A program made the position numbers and the translations under genes. Shown here piece after piece: positions 1 through 8,087 of a stretch of DNA of 64,000 nucleotides; position 1 is the stretch's first letter; each line of letters begins with the position of its first letter. Source of the DNA: CTSoil-075 sp042610375 (lineage in GTDB: Bacteria > Bacillota > Negativicutes > DSM-13327); contig NZ_JBGJZL010000002.1 of the NCBI RefSeq assembly GCF_042610375.1, positions 372,001 through 436,000 of the forward strand. The letters are read 5' to 3'. The notes under the pieces were generated by a model. That model saw nothing but the letters and a program-made list of their open reading frames with translations. It was not told the DNA's origin and made no database searches.

Positions 1-131
1 CCCACAGTACTCTTTAAAGAAAAATGTTATCTTATTTTTTTATTATTCATTGAAATTCGATAAAATTATTATATTGTTTCTAAAATCTTACAACATCCTA
101 CTTTTATATACTATTGGTAAAGAACAACAAA

Positions 132-176
132 AAAGAATGTATTCATTGTTGCTTAATAACAATGAATACATTCTTT
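132..176 (-). terminator. Rho-independent terminator after the PAS-PucR regulator
   Basis: A perfect 19-bp stem (132-150 pairing with 158-176) with a 7-nt loop, flanked by A-rich DNA on the left that reads as a T-run on the minus strand. The stop codon of the regulator at 177-179 abuts the stem directly. Confidence 0.85.
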
Positions 177-1850
177 TTATTTGATTACTATATTTAAGTT
201 TAAAAGTTTCCAGACCTTTAAGTACAGAATTAGCATACATTTAGTTTCAATATGATCCAAAGAAAGCGACAAGATTTTTTCAATCCGCTGTTTCCTCCAG
301 ATCGCTGTATTATAATGAATAAAAAGTTTTTGTGCAGAAATTTTCAAATTCCCATCTTCAAGAATTTGTTCGAGTGTTACTAAAAGATTGCCTGCATTTA
401 CCTCGTCATAGTCAGCAAGCTTGCCGATAATTTTTTGGATGGATCTACACTGACTTGTGTCTTTTAATAATTGAAATGCGATGTCATAAACCCCAAGGTC
501 TTCATAATGTAGGACTTGTTTTTGAGTCATTGTAGTAGCGACTATCAGAGAGCGGCGAGCCTGCTCATATAACTCTTTGATATTCAAAGAGTTATATGAG
601 GTACTAGAAATACCGCTTTGTGCTTCAATAGAAAATTTATGTTTAATTTTCCATAATAATACACGTATGAATTGAATTTGATCTTCTTTTGTGTGAATAT
701 TATTTTTTATAACAGGAGCAAGAAAAACGATATGTTCATTATATTTCCATACCCAGCCAATTGTTTGTTCAAAAAACCATACTACGATTCTTTCTATAAC
801 CATTTCATTGACGGTTATATTTTCCTTATAATCGGAGTCTCTATTCCATTGAAGTATATAACAGCAATATACCATATTGCAATCAATTCCATATTCATTG
901 AGCTGTTGAGTGATATAACTTACAGGATAATCAGTCATGAGTAAGTCATTGAGATATACGCTTCGGTTATAGATTTCATTGGCAAAAGTCTTAGTTTCTT
1001 CTGCTTTCTCCATGTGTTTTTCCTCAGTAATGTCTTGAATGGTTCCAATTCTCTTAAGTAATGTTCCATCATCATCCAAAATGCTATAACGACGCACATA
1101 CAGCCAGCGAATTGAATCGTCCTTCCTAATAATCCGGTATTCGATAGTCGATATGTTTTCTGTGCCAGCTGCTGTAACATTTTTTCTCGCCATTTCTTTA
1201 TCCTCAGGATGGATGAAAGTAAAAAGAGTTTCAATCGATGGCATAATTTCTTGTGGTGCTAGCCCTAAAATTAGATACATTTGATCAGACCAATAGAGTT
1301 CATCCTCAATTACATTCCATTCATAATACCCGAGTTTAGTTGCTTCTTTGCCTTCTAGTAATTTTATTCGTTTTTCTTTTAAGGATGCCTCGATTGCTAA
1401 TCGCTTTTCTGTTCTTCTTAAGATTGCGTTACTATCCTGTAATTCCTTAGTCCGTTCAATGACTCTAGCTTCTAGCTCTGTATTGAGCATCTCCAAAGTT
1501 TCTTTATCTCTTTGCCGTTCGGTAATATCTCGAATAACACTAAATAAAAGGCTATTTTTACCATTCGATTCGCAACGCGAACTGACTTCAACTGGAAATA
1601 AACTACCGTCTTTACGTCGATGGATTGTTTCAAATAAAATACTCTCTGTAATGGCAAGACGCATTTGTTCGATTGTCAGGCCCGCCTCTGACTCTACTCT
1701 CAAATCAAAAATATATTTACTCAGGAGTTCATCTCGCAAATAGCCATAAGCTGACTCAGCGGCAGGATTTGCTTCGATAATTTTACCATCTTTGCTATCA
1801 ACAACTAGCATAATATCACGGCTATGGATAAAAAAGCTTCGATTCGCCAT
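177..1850 (-). CDS. PAS-domain sensor regulator with PucR/CdaR-type C-terminus
   Basis: A cytoplasmic one-component regulator of 557 residues. Residues about 10-115 form a PAS domain ending in the usual VIRDITERQ tail. A coiled coil follows (about 118-165), then a second PAS domain of PAS_3 type (about 170-280; motifs HPEDKEMA and GTIQDITEEK). Residues about 290-460 resemble the GGDEF-like middle domain of CdaR regulators. The C-terminus (about 490-540; KISAQKLFIHYNT) matches the PucR-type helix-turn-helix. Such proteins bind DNA in response to a small ligand or redox cue; neither ligand nor target can be read here. No membrane segment is seen. It stands alone, ending at a strong terminator, with no partner gene on its upstream side. 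The domain assignment is firm, the regulon unknown. Confidence 0.82.
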   Translation of the reverse strand: MANRSFFIHSRDIMLVVDSKDGKIIEANPAAESAYGYLRDELLSKYIFDLRVESEAGLTIEQMRLAITESILFETIHRRKDGSLFPVEVSSRCESNGKNSLLFSVIRDITERQRDKETLEMLNTELEARVIERTKELQDSNAILRRTEKRLAIEASLKEKRIKLLEGKEATKLGYYEWNVIEDELYWSDQMYLILGLAPQEIMPSIETLFTFIHPEDKEMARKNVTAAGTENISTIEYRIIRKDDSIRWLYVRRYSILDDDGTLLKRIGTIQDITEEKHMEKAEETKTFANEIYNRSVYLNDLLMTDYPVSYITQQLNEYGIDCNMVYCCYILQWNRDSDYKENITVNEMVIERIVVWFFEQTIGWVWKYNEHIVFLAPVIKNNIHTKEDQIQFIRVLLWKIKHKFSIEAQSGISSTSYNSLNIKELYEQARRSLIVATTMTQKQVLHYEDLGVYDIAFQLLKDTSQCRSIQKIIGKLADYDEVNAGNLLVTLEQILEDGNLKISAQKLFIHYNTAIWRKQRIEKILSLSLDHIETKCMLILYLKVWKLLNLNIVIK

Positions 1851-1983
1851 GCATATATTCTCCTACCTTTCCAGAGGTATATCCTCATTAAATAATATAT
1901 ATTTACCAGCAATAGATAAAACCCTGCAGATGAGTTAGAAAATTTTATTTTTATACATTTAATGTCCAGATCTCTATTTATAA

Positions 1984-2026
1984 AAAACATACGAAGAGGT
2001 GCAATTTTGAAATTGCACCTCTTCGT
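1984..2026 (-). terminator. Terminator of the GH18 gene
   Basis: A perfect 17-bp stem (1991-2007 with 2010-2026) and 2-nt loop. On the minus strand it is followed by a run of six Ts (1984-1989 read in reverse). It lies 35 bp after the stop of the GH18 gene. Confidence 0.88.
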
Positions 2027-2060
2027 TAAATAAACGCAACATAAACCACATTCATTATTC

Positions 2061-3233
2061 CTATTTTAGCTTATCCTTAATGACCTGCCATGAAGCTGGA
2101 TCTTCACCACCTAGTTTCCAAAGAGCAATTCCAGCAATATTATATTGATTAACAAGATCTAACTTATACTTTAAACTCTGACTATTTTCATACCATACTT
2201 CATGGTTTGTACTATCAGTTTCGGTGTAATTAAAATGAGGAGATTGGGATGCTTCATCCCACTGAATGGTAGCACCAAAACGAGTTATTAAATTATGGAT
2301 GGCATCATTTTCAACACTTTCTACCCCTTTGCTTGACCAATCATAACCATAACCAGCAATTCCTAAATAGATCTTATTTTTAGGAATTAGGGTTAAAGCG
2401 TATTTTAAGTCAGATTCTACAGAGCGAATATCGGCAATAGAACCTGCACCATTCCAACCTGCATGGTAATCGTAAGTCATCAAAATGATTTTATCAGCGT
2501 AGTTTGCAAGGGCAGCATAGTCATATGCTACGGCAACGTCATTCTCTTCATTATGTTTTGGGAAAACATCAATCGAAACAATATATCCTTGAGGTTTTAG
2601 GCGATCTGCTAATTCACGCATGAAAGCTGTCAAATGATCACGATCACTTGCTGGTACTTGCTCAAAATCAATGTTAATACCATCTAAATTATATTTTTTA
2701 ATATAGGATTCTAAGTTATCAATCGCAGTTTTTCGTAGTGATGAATCGCTTAAGACGGTATGGATGTCCGAATTTGAATTTTCTTGTTTAGCATTATTCA
2801 CCATGAGCAATGCAGTCACTTTATTATTATGTGCATATTTGACTACTGAAGCATGGTCATTACCACCGCGGTCTGTCACTGATCCATCACTATGAAGCGT
2901 TGACCAAAATGGTGCAATGGTGCCGATTGTATCGATATGATCAACAAGATCATGATAAGAAGTAGTATCTGTTGCAAACCATTCCGTATAAAACCCAAGT
3001 ACATCTTTGCCTCCAGATGTATTTCTCGTTTGCACGGGAGTCGTTGTATTTGTATGAGTATCTTTAGGATTTAAATCCAAATGAAAAATACTCACTAAGG
3101 CATCAAGTAGAGTAGTAAGGAAGCCTTTACTTGAATGATCTGTTGGTGATGCAGCATATACGGGCAGCGGTACTACAATGCTTGCACATATGACAAGCAA
3201 TAATAAAATAACGGTTGCTTTATGAGTACGCAT
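2061..3233 (-). CDS. Secreted glycosyl hydrolase family 18 protein (YaaH/SleL-like)
   Basis: A 390-residue exported protein. It has an N-terminal signal peptide (MRTHK, then a hydrophobic stretch ending PVYAAS), a low-complexity Thr-rich linker, and one GH18 TIM barrel from about residue 75. The catalytic DxxDxDxE motif appears as DGINIDFE, with Asn in place of the second Asp; the final Glu is the expected proton donor. LMTYDYH and the closing GIALWKLGGEDP strand are typical of spore-cortex N-acetylglucosaminidases and other GH18 wall enzymes. No LysM domain is present, unlike YaaH/SleL. The start is the ATG at 3233, preceded by AAAGGAGG at the right distance; the longer in-frame opening upstream lacks this. 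The likely role is peptidoglycan or spore-cortex trimming, but a chitinase-like activity cannot be excluded. Confidence 0.85.
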   Translation of the reverse strand: MRTHKATVILLLLVICASIVVPLPVYAASPTDHSSKGFLTTLLDALVSIFHLDLNPKDTHTNTTTPVQTRNTSGGKDVLGFYTEWFATDTTSYHDLVDHIDTIGTIAPFWSTLHSDGSVTDRGGNDHASVVKYAHNNKVTALLMVNNAKQENSNSDIHTVLSDSSLRKTAIDNLESYIKKYNLDGINIDFEQVPASDRDHLTAFMRELADRLKPQGYIVSIDVFPKHNEENDVAVAYDYAALANYADKIILMTYDYHAGWNGAGSIADIRSVESDLKYALTLIPKNKIYLGIAGYGYDWSSKGVESVENDAIHNLITRFGATIQWDEASQSPHFNYTETDSTNHEVWYENSQSLKYKLDLVNQYNIAGIALWKLGGEDPASWQVIKDKLK

Positions 3234-3382
3234 TGTATAACCTCCTTTGATCTTTTTCATACTCTGCAATGGTAACATAATAAGAAAATATTATCAATAC
3301 AAATTAATGGTAAAAGTAATGCATATTATTGCCATATTGATATACTTTCTTCTGTATTTTTTCTTCATTTCCTATTTGAAGA

Positions 3383-3431
3383 AAAAAGAAACAAGGATTT
3401 ACTCAAAGCTAGTAAATCCTTGTTTCTTTTT
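3383..3431 (-). terminator. Terminator of the double-cubane/desulfurase operon
   Basis: A perfect 21-bp stem (3383-3403 with 3411-3431) and 7-nt loop, with T-runs on either strand, 37 bp after the last gene of the minus-strand operon. The intergenic stretch up to 3233 shows no other gene. Confidence 0.88.
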
Positions 3432-3467
3432 ACCATTTTTACGGAATCAGAAAGATGAAAGAATCAA

Positions 3468-4616
3468 TTATGCTTGAATCATTTCAAGGAAAGCTTCAAT
3501 ACGCACGCGGAGTTGTTCTGTATCGCTACTTGAATAATCAGTTTCCACTTGCATAAATGGCAGACTAAATTGTTCATCAAGATATTTTTTGATTGAATAG
3601 GATTCTACATTATAAGTATGGCAGCCAATCCAGGTCAAATCTAGCACCCCATCGACCTTAAATTCTTTTGCTAAGCGACCTAGTAGTTCATAGCGACCAG
3701 GGTTAGGTGACATACAAGAGCAAGCTATGGCTAGATACTTCTCGGCAATCGCTTCAAGAGGATCTTTATTTTCATCTTCGTCAATCAGCAAGTCTACAGG
3801 TTTATAGCCAGTACAGTTTTCTTGACAAACAACGGTTCCTCCTAGCTCTTCAACTAGTTTGATCACTTTTTCTGAACCCAGTCCAACGGGTACTCCTGTG
3901 AGTAAAATACGTGGTCCTACTTGATGATCATTTTGCCCTAAATTGTCTTTAACAGCAGTTGTCAGCTCTTCCAACATGGTGATTACTTTTTCTTTATCGG
4001 GATAGAATCCTCGATTATGGGCAACAGTCAGTATTTCTAAACCGGTAAGGGGGGCGGGAATATGCTGGTTAAGATCATATAGGTTACGTAATGCTCGTCG
4101 TTCCCGGTTGACAAGCTTAATCGCTGCCCGTAGTTTATCGGAAGTAATCTCGATGTTAAATTCCTGTTCGAGTCGTTCTTTTAGTTTTTGTACTTCTTGA
4201 AACCAAAGTTCTCGAGATTGGGGCGAGGCCTGTTCTTGGGGTAATTGTAGTAAATGGATTGGTTTATACTGAGCCATTAATTCATACATTTTCTTTTTAC
4301 CATCACAGGTAGTTTCTGCTACGAGTAGATCAGAAAAATTAAAGAAAGGACAGGTATCTGTTGCAGCAAATCCATAGCTAGACTTAATGAGTGGGCACAT
4401 ATTATGAGGCAGGACTTTTTCTGCTGCTGCAATGGGCTCCTGCTTCGTACCGCATAAAGAAACGGGATAAGCGCCAGCTGCTAAAATTAATTCTTGTGGC
4501 GAATAGGTACAATACATACCAACAACCTTTTGTCCACTTTCTTTCTCCTCTTTAATTTTCATCATTCCTTGCTCACGCAGTTTGGAAAATTGCTCCATTA
4601 ATAAGGAATCAATCAT
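3468..4616 (-). CDS. 2-hydroxyacyl-CoA dehydratase family / double-cubane-cluster protein (YjiM-like)
   Basis: A 382-residue member of the HgdC/HgdB-type Fe-S reductase family, close to E. coli YjiM and to the double-cubane-cluster proteins (DCCP) that hold an [Fe8S9] centre and reduce small molecules with ATP-driven electrons. Cysteines at conserved places are visible in MYCTYSP, NMCPLIKSS, DTCPFFNF, ETTCDGKKKM, ENCTGYKP, ACSCMSP and GCHTYNVES. There is one subunit rather than the two of a true hydroxyacyl-CoA dehydratase, which favours the DCCP type. It is the last gene of a four-gene operon that also holds its ATP-dependent activase (6044-6817). The physiological substrate of this family is unknown. 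Starts at ATG 4616 after a GGAGTGAT ribosome site. Confidence 0.85.
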   Translation of the reverse strand: MIDSLLMEQFSKLREQGMMKIKEEKESGQKVVGMYCTYSPQELILAAGAYPVSLCGTKQEPIAAAEKVLPHNMCPLIKSSYGFAATDTCPFFNFSDLLVAETTCDGKKKMYELMAQYKPIHLLQLPQEQASPQSRELWFQEVQKLKERLEQEFNIEITSDKLRAAIKLVNRERRALRNLYDLNQHIPAPLTGLEILTVAHNRGFYPDKEKVITMLEELTTAVKDNLGQNDHQVGPRILLTGVPVGLGSEKVIKLVEELGGTVVCQENCTGYKPVDLLIDEDENKDPLEAIAEKYLAIACSCMSPNPGRYELLGRLAKEFKVDGVLDLTWIGCHTYNVESYSIKKYLDEQFSLPFMQVETDYSSSDTEQLRVRIEAFLEMIQA

Positions 4617-4639
4617 TTTTTATCACTCCTTTATTATGA

Positions 4640-5788
4640 TTACGATTTTTTAGCAATCGTAGCGATCGCTCTGATAACGGTTTCCATTTCTTTTTCAGTA
4701 TTAAAAAAGCCTGGGCTAAGACGGCAAGTCCCTTGTTGTAATGTATGAATGGTCTGATGGGCCAAAGGAGTACAATGAAGTCCAGAGCGAGTCACAATGC
4801 CAAACTCTCTTTCCAGTAGGAAACTAAGGTGAGCGGAATCCATCTCACCAATATTAAAGGAAAGAACCGCTGTTCGATCTTTTGGGTTTTCTGGTCCATA
4901 GATCTTTATGTCAGTCATTTTTTTTAGATTATCCCATAAAATTCCAACGAGACTTTGTTCATGGGATCGTATTTTATCGATACCTTGCTCCAATACAAAA
5001 CGAACGCCTTCCCCTAGTCCAATAATTCCTGGGGTATTTAATGTCCCGCTTTCCAAACAGTCAGGCATACATTGAGGTTGTTTAGTATCTTGGGACTGTG
5101 AGCCAGTGCCACCTTCTTTTAAAGGTCTAACCGTAAGGCTTGGCCTTACATAAATTCCGCCTGTTCCTTGTGGTCCAAGCAGACCTTTATGTCCGGTGAA
5201 TGTCAAAATATCAATCGATTGGTCGAAAACATCAATTGGTAAAACCCCTGCACTTTGTGCTGAATCAACCAAAAATAACAGGCCATGTTCACGGCATATT
5301 TTTCCTACCTCTTTAATCGGCTGGATCGTTCCTGTTACATTAGATGCGTGCAGTAACCCTACCATTTTGGTATTTTTCTTTATGGCTTTAACGAATGCTT
5401 TTATATCAAACAATCCTTCAGAATTACATGGAATCACGGTGATTTCAAGGCCGTGTTCGTTCAATGAAAAAGCTGGTCTAGCTAAAGCATTATGTTCCAT
5501 ACTGCTAATAATCAGATGATCGCCTGGTAATAAACTTCCTTTTAGAGCTACGTTTAACGCCTCTGTAATATTCAATGTAAAAGAAATACGCAGAGGATCA
5601 CTGATATTAAATAATTGGGCTAGACGTTCTCGGGTTTCTAATACCATACTAGTGGAAGCCAAAGAAAACCTAGTTGTACCTCTCCCTGGATTACCACCAA
5701 TATTGCGATTGAAATAATCAACAGCACGGTAAACAGCCTCTGGTTTTGGCCAAGAGGTTGCTGCATTGTCTAGGTAAATTTTTTCCAT
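4640..5788 (-). CDS. Aminotransferase class V / cysteine desulfurase family protein
   Basis: A 382-residue PLP enzyme. It has the opening MEKIYLDNAATSWPKPE typical of the family, the PLP-binding GHKGLLGPQGTGG loop with the Schiff-base Lys, and a catalytic Cys in RSGLHCTPLAHQT. The family takes sulfur (or selenium) from cysteine (selenocysteine) as a persulfide. This sequence fits the EF2568-like subfamily, which is often found next to DUF3343 proteins; some relatives sit near orphan selD genes, but no selD is visible here. It lies 13 bp after the DUF3343 gene and 23 bp before the Fe-S protein gene, so sulfur supply for the unusual Fe-S cluster is a reasonable, untested role. Confidence 0.88.
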   Translation of the reverse strand: MEKIYLDNAATSWPKPEAVYRAVDYFNRNIGGNPGRGTTRFSLASTSMVLETRERLAQLFNISDPLRISFTLNITEALNVALKGSLLPGDHLIISSMEHNALARPAFSLNEHGLEITVIPCNSEGLFDIKAFVKAIKKNTKMVGLLHASNVTGTIQPIKEVGKICREHGLLFLVDSAQSAGVLPIDVFDQSIDILTFTGHKGLLGPQGTGGIYVRPSLTVRPLKEGGTGSQSQDTKQPQCMPDCLESGTLNTPGIIGLGEGVRFVLEQGIDKIRSHEQSLVGILWDNLKKMTDIKIYGPENPKDRTAVLSFNIGEMDSAHLSFLLEREFGIVTRSGLHCTPLAHQTIHTLQQGTCRLSPGFFNTEKEMETVIRAIATIAKKS

Positions 5789-5801
5789 CGTAATACTCCC
5801 T

Positions 5802-6041
5802 CTATCTCCTCTTCACTTTCACGCCCCGACGTACCATGTCGATCCCATTCTCTTCCAAGAATATTACAGCTTGATCAATATCTTCTTCTTGCAGCTGAGC
5901 AGCCAATCCTTCACACGGTCCACTTAACTCATGAGGAATGGGAATAAGTTCAACACTAATTTTCTTGTCTTTAAGAAGCTTCTCTGCCCGTAGTGCATGT
6001 GTGATAGATAAAAAAGTAATGACCCATATGTCTAATAGCAA
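5802..6041 (-). CDS. DUF3343 small protein
   Basis: A 79-residue acidic-basic protein. An N-terminal strand (VITFLSITHALRAEKLL) is followed by IPIPHELSGPCEGLAAQL, the signature of DUF3343, including one conserved Cys in SGPCEG. No biochemical function is known for the family. It often lies beside class V desulfurases and hydroxyacyl-CoA dehydratase-type proteins, as here. The fold resembles small sulfur-carrier-like domains, so a role in passing sulfur or selenium from the desulfurase is possible but only inferred. It starts 2 bp after the stop of the activase gene and is surely cotranscribed. Confidence 0.8.
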   Translation of the reverse strand: MLLDIWVITFLSITHALRAEKLLKDKKISVELIPIPHELSGPCEGLAAQLQEEDIDQAVIFLEENGIDMVRRGVKVKRR

Positions 6042-6043
6042 CC

Positions 6044-6817
6044 CTATCCCTCCTTCTGCATCATTTCAGTAGCGATTAACATGGCTCCCATTGCACCCGT
6101 AAATTGACAGTTCTCAGGTACGATGATCGGCATATTAAGTTGCGCAGAAAGACTGTGAACCAAACTATTGTTTTGTGCAACTCCACCAGTAAAGATGATG
6201 GGAGATTCTGGAGTCATTCGCTCAGCCATAGCACTGATTCGGCGTGATATCGCCTGATGTAATCCAGCGATAATTTCCCCTTTTCCAATTCCCTTTGCTA
6301 AGAGTCCAACGACTTCTGATTCAGCAAATACAGTACACATACTATTGATTTCTACAGGTATTTTACCTTTACCCAAATCTGATAACTCAGTGATATCAAT
6401 ACCAAGCTTAGCTGCAATGACTTCCATGAATCGTCCTGTACCAGCAGCACACTTATCATTCATTACAAAATCAAGAACTCGCCCTTGTGGACCTATTTTA
6501 ATGATTTTACTATCTTGTCCACCAATATCGATCACTACCCGAGTTTCAGGTAGTAAATAGGATACGCCACGTGCATGGCAAGTAATTTCAGTAACGGCTT
6601 TGTTGGCTATTGGTAGTGCGATCCGTCCATAACCTGTCGCGACGACAAAATCTGCTTTATCAGTAACGCCTGCCTGCTTTAGAGCAGCTGTTAATACAGA
6701 TTCCCCTGCTTGGCGAGGACTCCAGCCAGTAGGAATAACAATTTTATAGATTTTTTCATCAACTGACAGTGCTACCTTGGTGGAAACTGAGCCAACATCA
6801 ATACCTGCAACAATCAT
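6044..6817 (-). CDS. Acyl-CoA dehydratase activase (YjiL/HgdC-like ATPase)
   Basis: A 257-residue ASKHA-fold ATPase that injects one low-potential electron per ATP cycle into the partner Fe-S protein. Visible motifs are GIDVGSVSTK (phosphate 1), VIDIGGQDSK (phosphate 2), and the two cysteines that bridge a [4Fe-4S] cluster between the subunits of a homodimer, in NDKCAAGTGRF and NSMCTVFAESE. FTGGVAQN marks the adenosine site. The start is ATG 6817, with AGGAGG just upstream. A longer frame to 6979 has no ribosome site and adds residues foreign to the family. First gene of the operon DCCP-reductase, DUF3343, desulfurase, DCCP. Family assignment is strong. Confidence 0.9.
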   Translation of the reverse strand: MIVAGIDVGSVSTKVALSVDEKIYKIVIPTGWSPRQAGESVLTAALKQAGVTDKADFVVATGYGRIALPIANKAVTEITCHARGVSYLLPETRVVIDIGGQDSKIIKIGPQGRVLDFVMNDKCAAGTGRFMEVIAAKLGIDITELSDLGKGKIPVEINSMCTVFAESEVVGLLAKGIGKGEIIAGLHQAISRRISAMAERMTPESPIIFTGGVAQNNSLVHSLSAQLNMPIIVPENCQFTGAMGAMLIATEMMQKEG

Positions 6818-7117
6818 AAAACCTCCTAAATATTCTACAACAAAAGTGAAATGAATTTTTAAAAATTTTCTGATAGAACTCTTATAAGTATTCGATTTGT
6901 AAGCAAATATTTCCTTTTGCTTCATAAATAAAATACTTATTTTTTCTAACATAAATGATTGTTGATATATATAAAACAAGGATAATAAATTCTTTTGTCA
7001 AATTACATAGTAAGGTATTATAAATTTTCAGGATAAATCTGTCTATATCTTATGAAAAGTTAAGTTAAGTACTATTTTTCTAAAAAGTGTTTTGATAATT
7101 TTTGGAGGTGTTACTCA
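6818..7117. other. AT-rich divergent intergenic region
   Basis: About 300 bp between the divergently transcribed activase operon (minus) and the chemoreceptor (plus). It holds a plausible plus-strand promoter (see 6994-7023) and the two ribosome binding sites. No convincing gene or structured RNA is seen. Confidence 0.6.
6994..7023 (+). promoter_or_regulatory. Candidate sigma-A promoter of the chemoreceptor gene
   Basis: TTGTCA (6994-6999), an 18-bp spacer and TATAAA (7018-7023) lie about 95 bp before the start codon. Each hexamer has one mismatch to consensus. In AT-rich DNA this could arise by chance. Confidence 0.35.
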
Positions 7118-7969
7118 TTGGATTTTGAAATTGCTAACCGAATTATTAATTTTATTTTTGACGAAACAGGTCTTTATTCCATTGTATGTAATGATAAGGG
7201 ACAGATTATTGCAGCCAAAGTAGCGTCTAGAGTCGGTTCTACACACAGTGGCTCACAGAGAATTCTTGCAGAAAATCTTGACGAAATTATTATTACTGCT
7301 GCAGATGCGGAAAAATCCGATGGGAGCATTAAAGCGGGCATTAATTTACCTGTTGATTTTAAAGGCAAACGTATTGGCACTTTTGGTATAACAGGTGATC
7401 CTCAGATTGTCAAATCTGTTGTAAAGATCGCTGCTGGACTTGTTCGTATGGAGTTAATGAATAAAGAAAATAAAGAGAGTCTTCGCAGCCAAGTCATTCG
7501 GGCAAGTGAGTCTACAACGGTTATTGCAAAAACCGTTCAAAATTTAGAGAGTACACAGCGAGAATTTTCCGCCACTATGCAAAAAGTAGCAGAACTTTCA
7601 AGTAAAGCTTCTACTGATGTTAATAATACCAATACCATCATTACAACCATTCAGCAAATTGCAAGTCAGACCAACTTATTAGGTCTAAATGCTGCGATTG
7701 AGGCGGCACGAGCAGGCGAACATGGACGAGGATTTAGTGTAGTTGCAGAAGAAGTGCGCAAATTATCGGATCAAAGTAATCAATCTGCTAAAGATATTAA
7801 AATCATGCTTCAACAATTAAAAGATTCTATGGAAGCAGTCATTCAAAATACTCAGCAAACAGCTGCCATAACGAGCAATCAAAGTACTGCAGTTCAGTCG
7901 ATTACTGCAATGGTTTCCAAATTATATCATGTTTGCGAGGATCTTCGATCTATGGCGGATGAAAAGTAA
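7118..7969 (+). CDS. Soluble chemoreceptor with CdaR sugar-diacid sensor domain
   Basis: A 283-residue cytoplasmic protein with no membrane segment. Residues 1-115 match the putative sugar-diacid recognition domain of CdaR regulators (INLPVDFKGKRIGTFGITGDP is diagnostic). Residues about 150-275 are a methyl-accepting chemotaxis signalling domain, with the hairpin tip recognisable in GLNAAIEAARAGEHGRGFSV and a VVAEEVRKLS continuation. It should control a CheA/CheW complex in response to an internal organic acid such as glucarate or glycerate; the ligand is inferred from the family only. Translation starts at TTG 7118 after GGAGGTG (7104-7110); no ATG is placed better. It is monocistronic. The C-terminal half is short compared with transmembrane receptors, as in other small soluble receptors. 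Confidence 0.86.
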   Translation: MDFEIANRIINFIFDETGLYSIVCNDKGQIIAAKVASRVGSTHSGSQRILAENLDEIIITAADAEKSDGSIKAGINLPVDFKGKRIGTFGITGDPQIVKSVVKIAAGLVRMELMNKENKESLRSQVIRASESTTVIAKTVQNLESTQREFSATMQKVAELSSKASTDVNNTNTIITTIQQIASQTNLLGLNAAIEAARAGEHGRGFSVVAEEVRKLSDQSNQSAKDIKIMLQQLKDSMEAVIQNTQQTAAITSNQSTAVQSITAMVSKLYHVCEDLRSMADEK

Positions 7970-8033
7970 ATCTCTTCATATTTTATTTGGAAAAGAATGA
8001 TAAAAATTACATAACGATTTCATATTTTACGGC

Positions 8034-8061
8034 ACACTGCTTATCTAATTAACATACTATA
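8034..8061 (+). promoter_or_regulatory. Candidate mother-cell (sigma-K/E type) promoter
   Basis: The stretch CATACTATA at 8053-8061 fits the late mother-cell -10 element CATANNNTA exactly, with the minimal -35 AC at 8034-8035 and a 17-bp spacer. It lies 27 bp before the start of the WGGHGG repeat gene. The match is short, and chance cannot be excluded. Confidence 0.35.
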
Positions 8062-8087
8062 TAGTAGATTAGGAAGGAGTGTTATTT

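Noticed and set aside
3437..3452. Partial fourth copy of the dispersed repeat (ACGGAATCAGAAAG)
   Set aside because: Only about 14 bases resemble the repeat end and the rest does not align; chance similarity in AT-rich DNA is more likely.
3247..3477. A 76-codon plus-strand frame between the GH18 gene and the Fe-S operon
   Set aside because: It runs through the perfect terminator hairpin at 3383-3431, has no ribosome site and shows no coding character.
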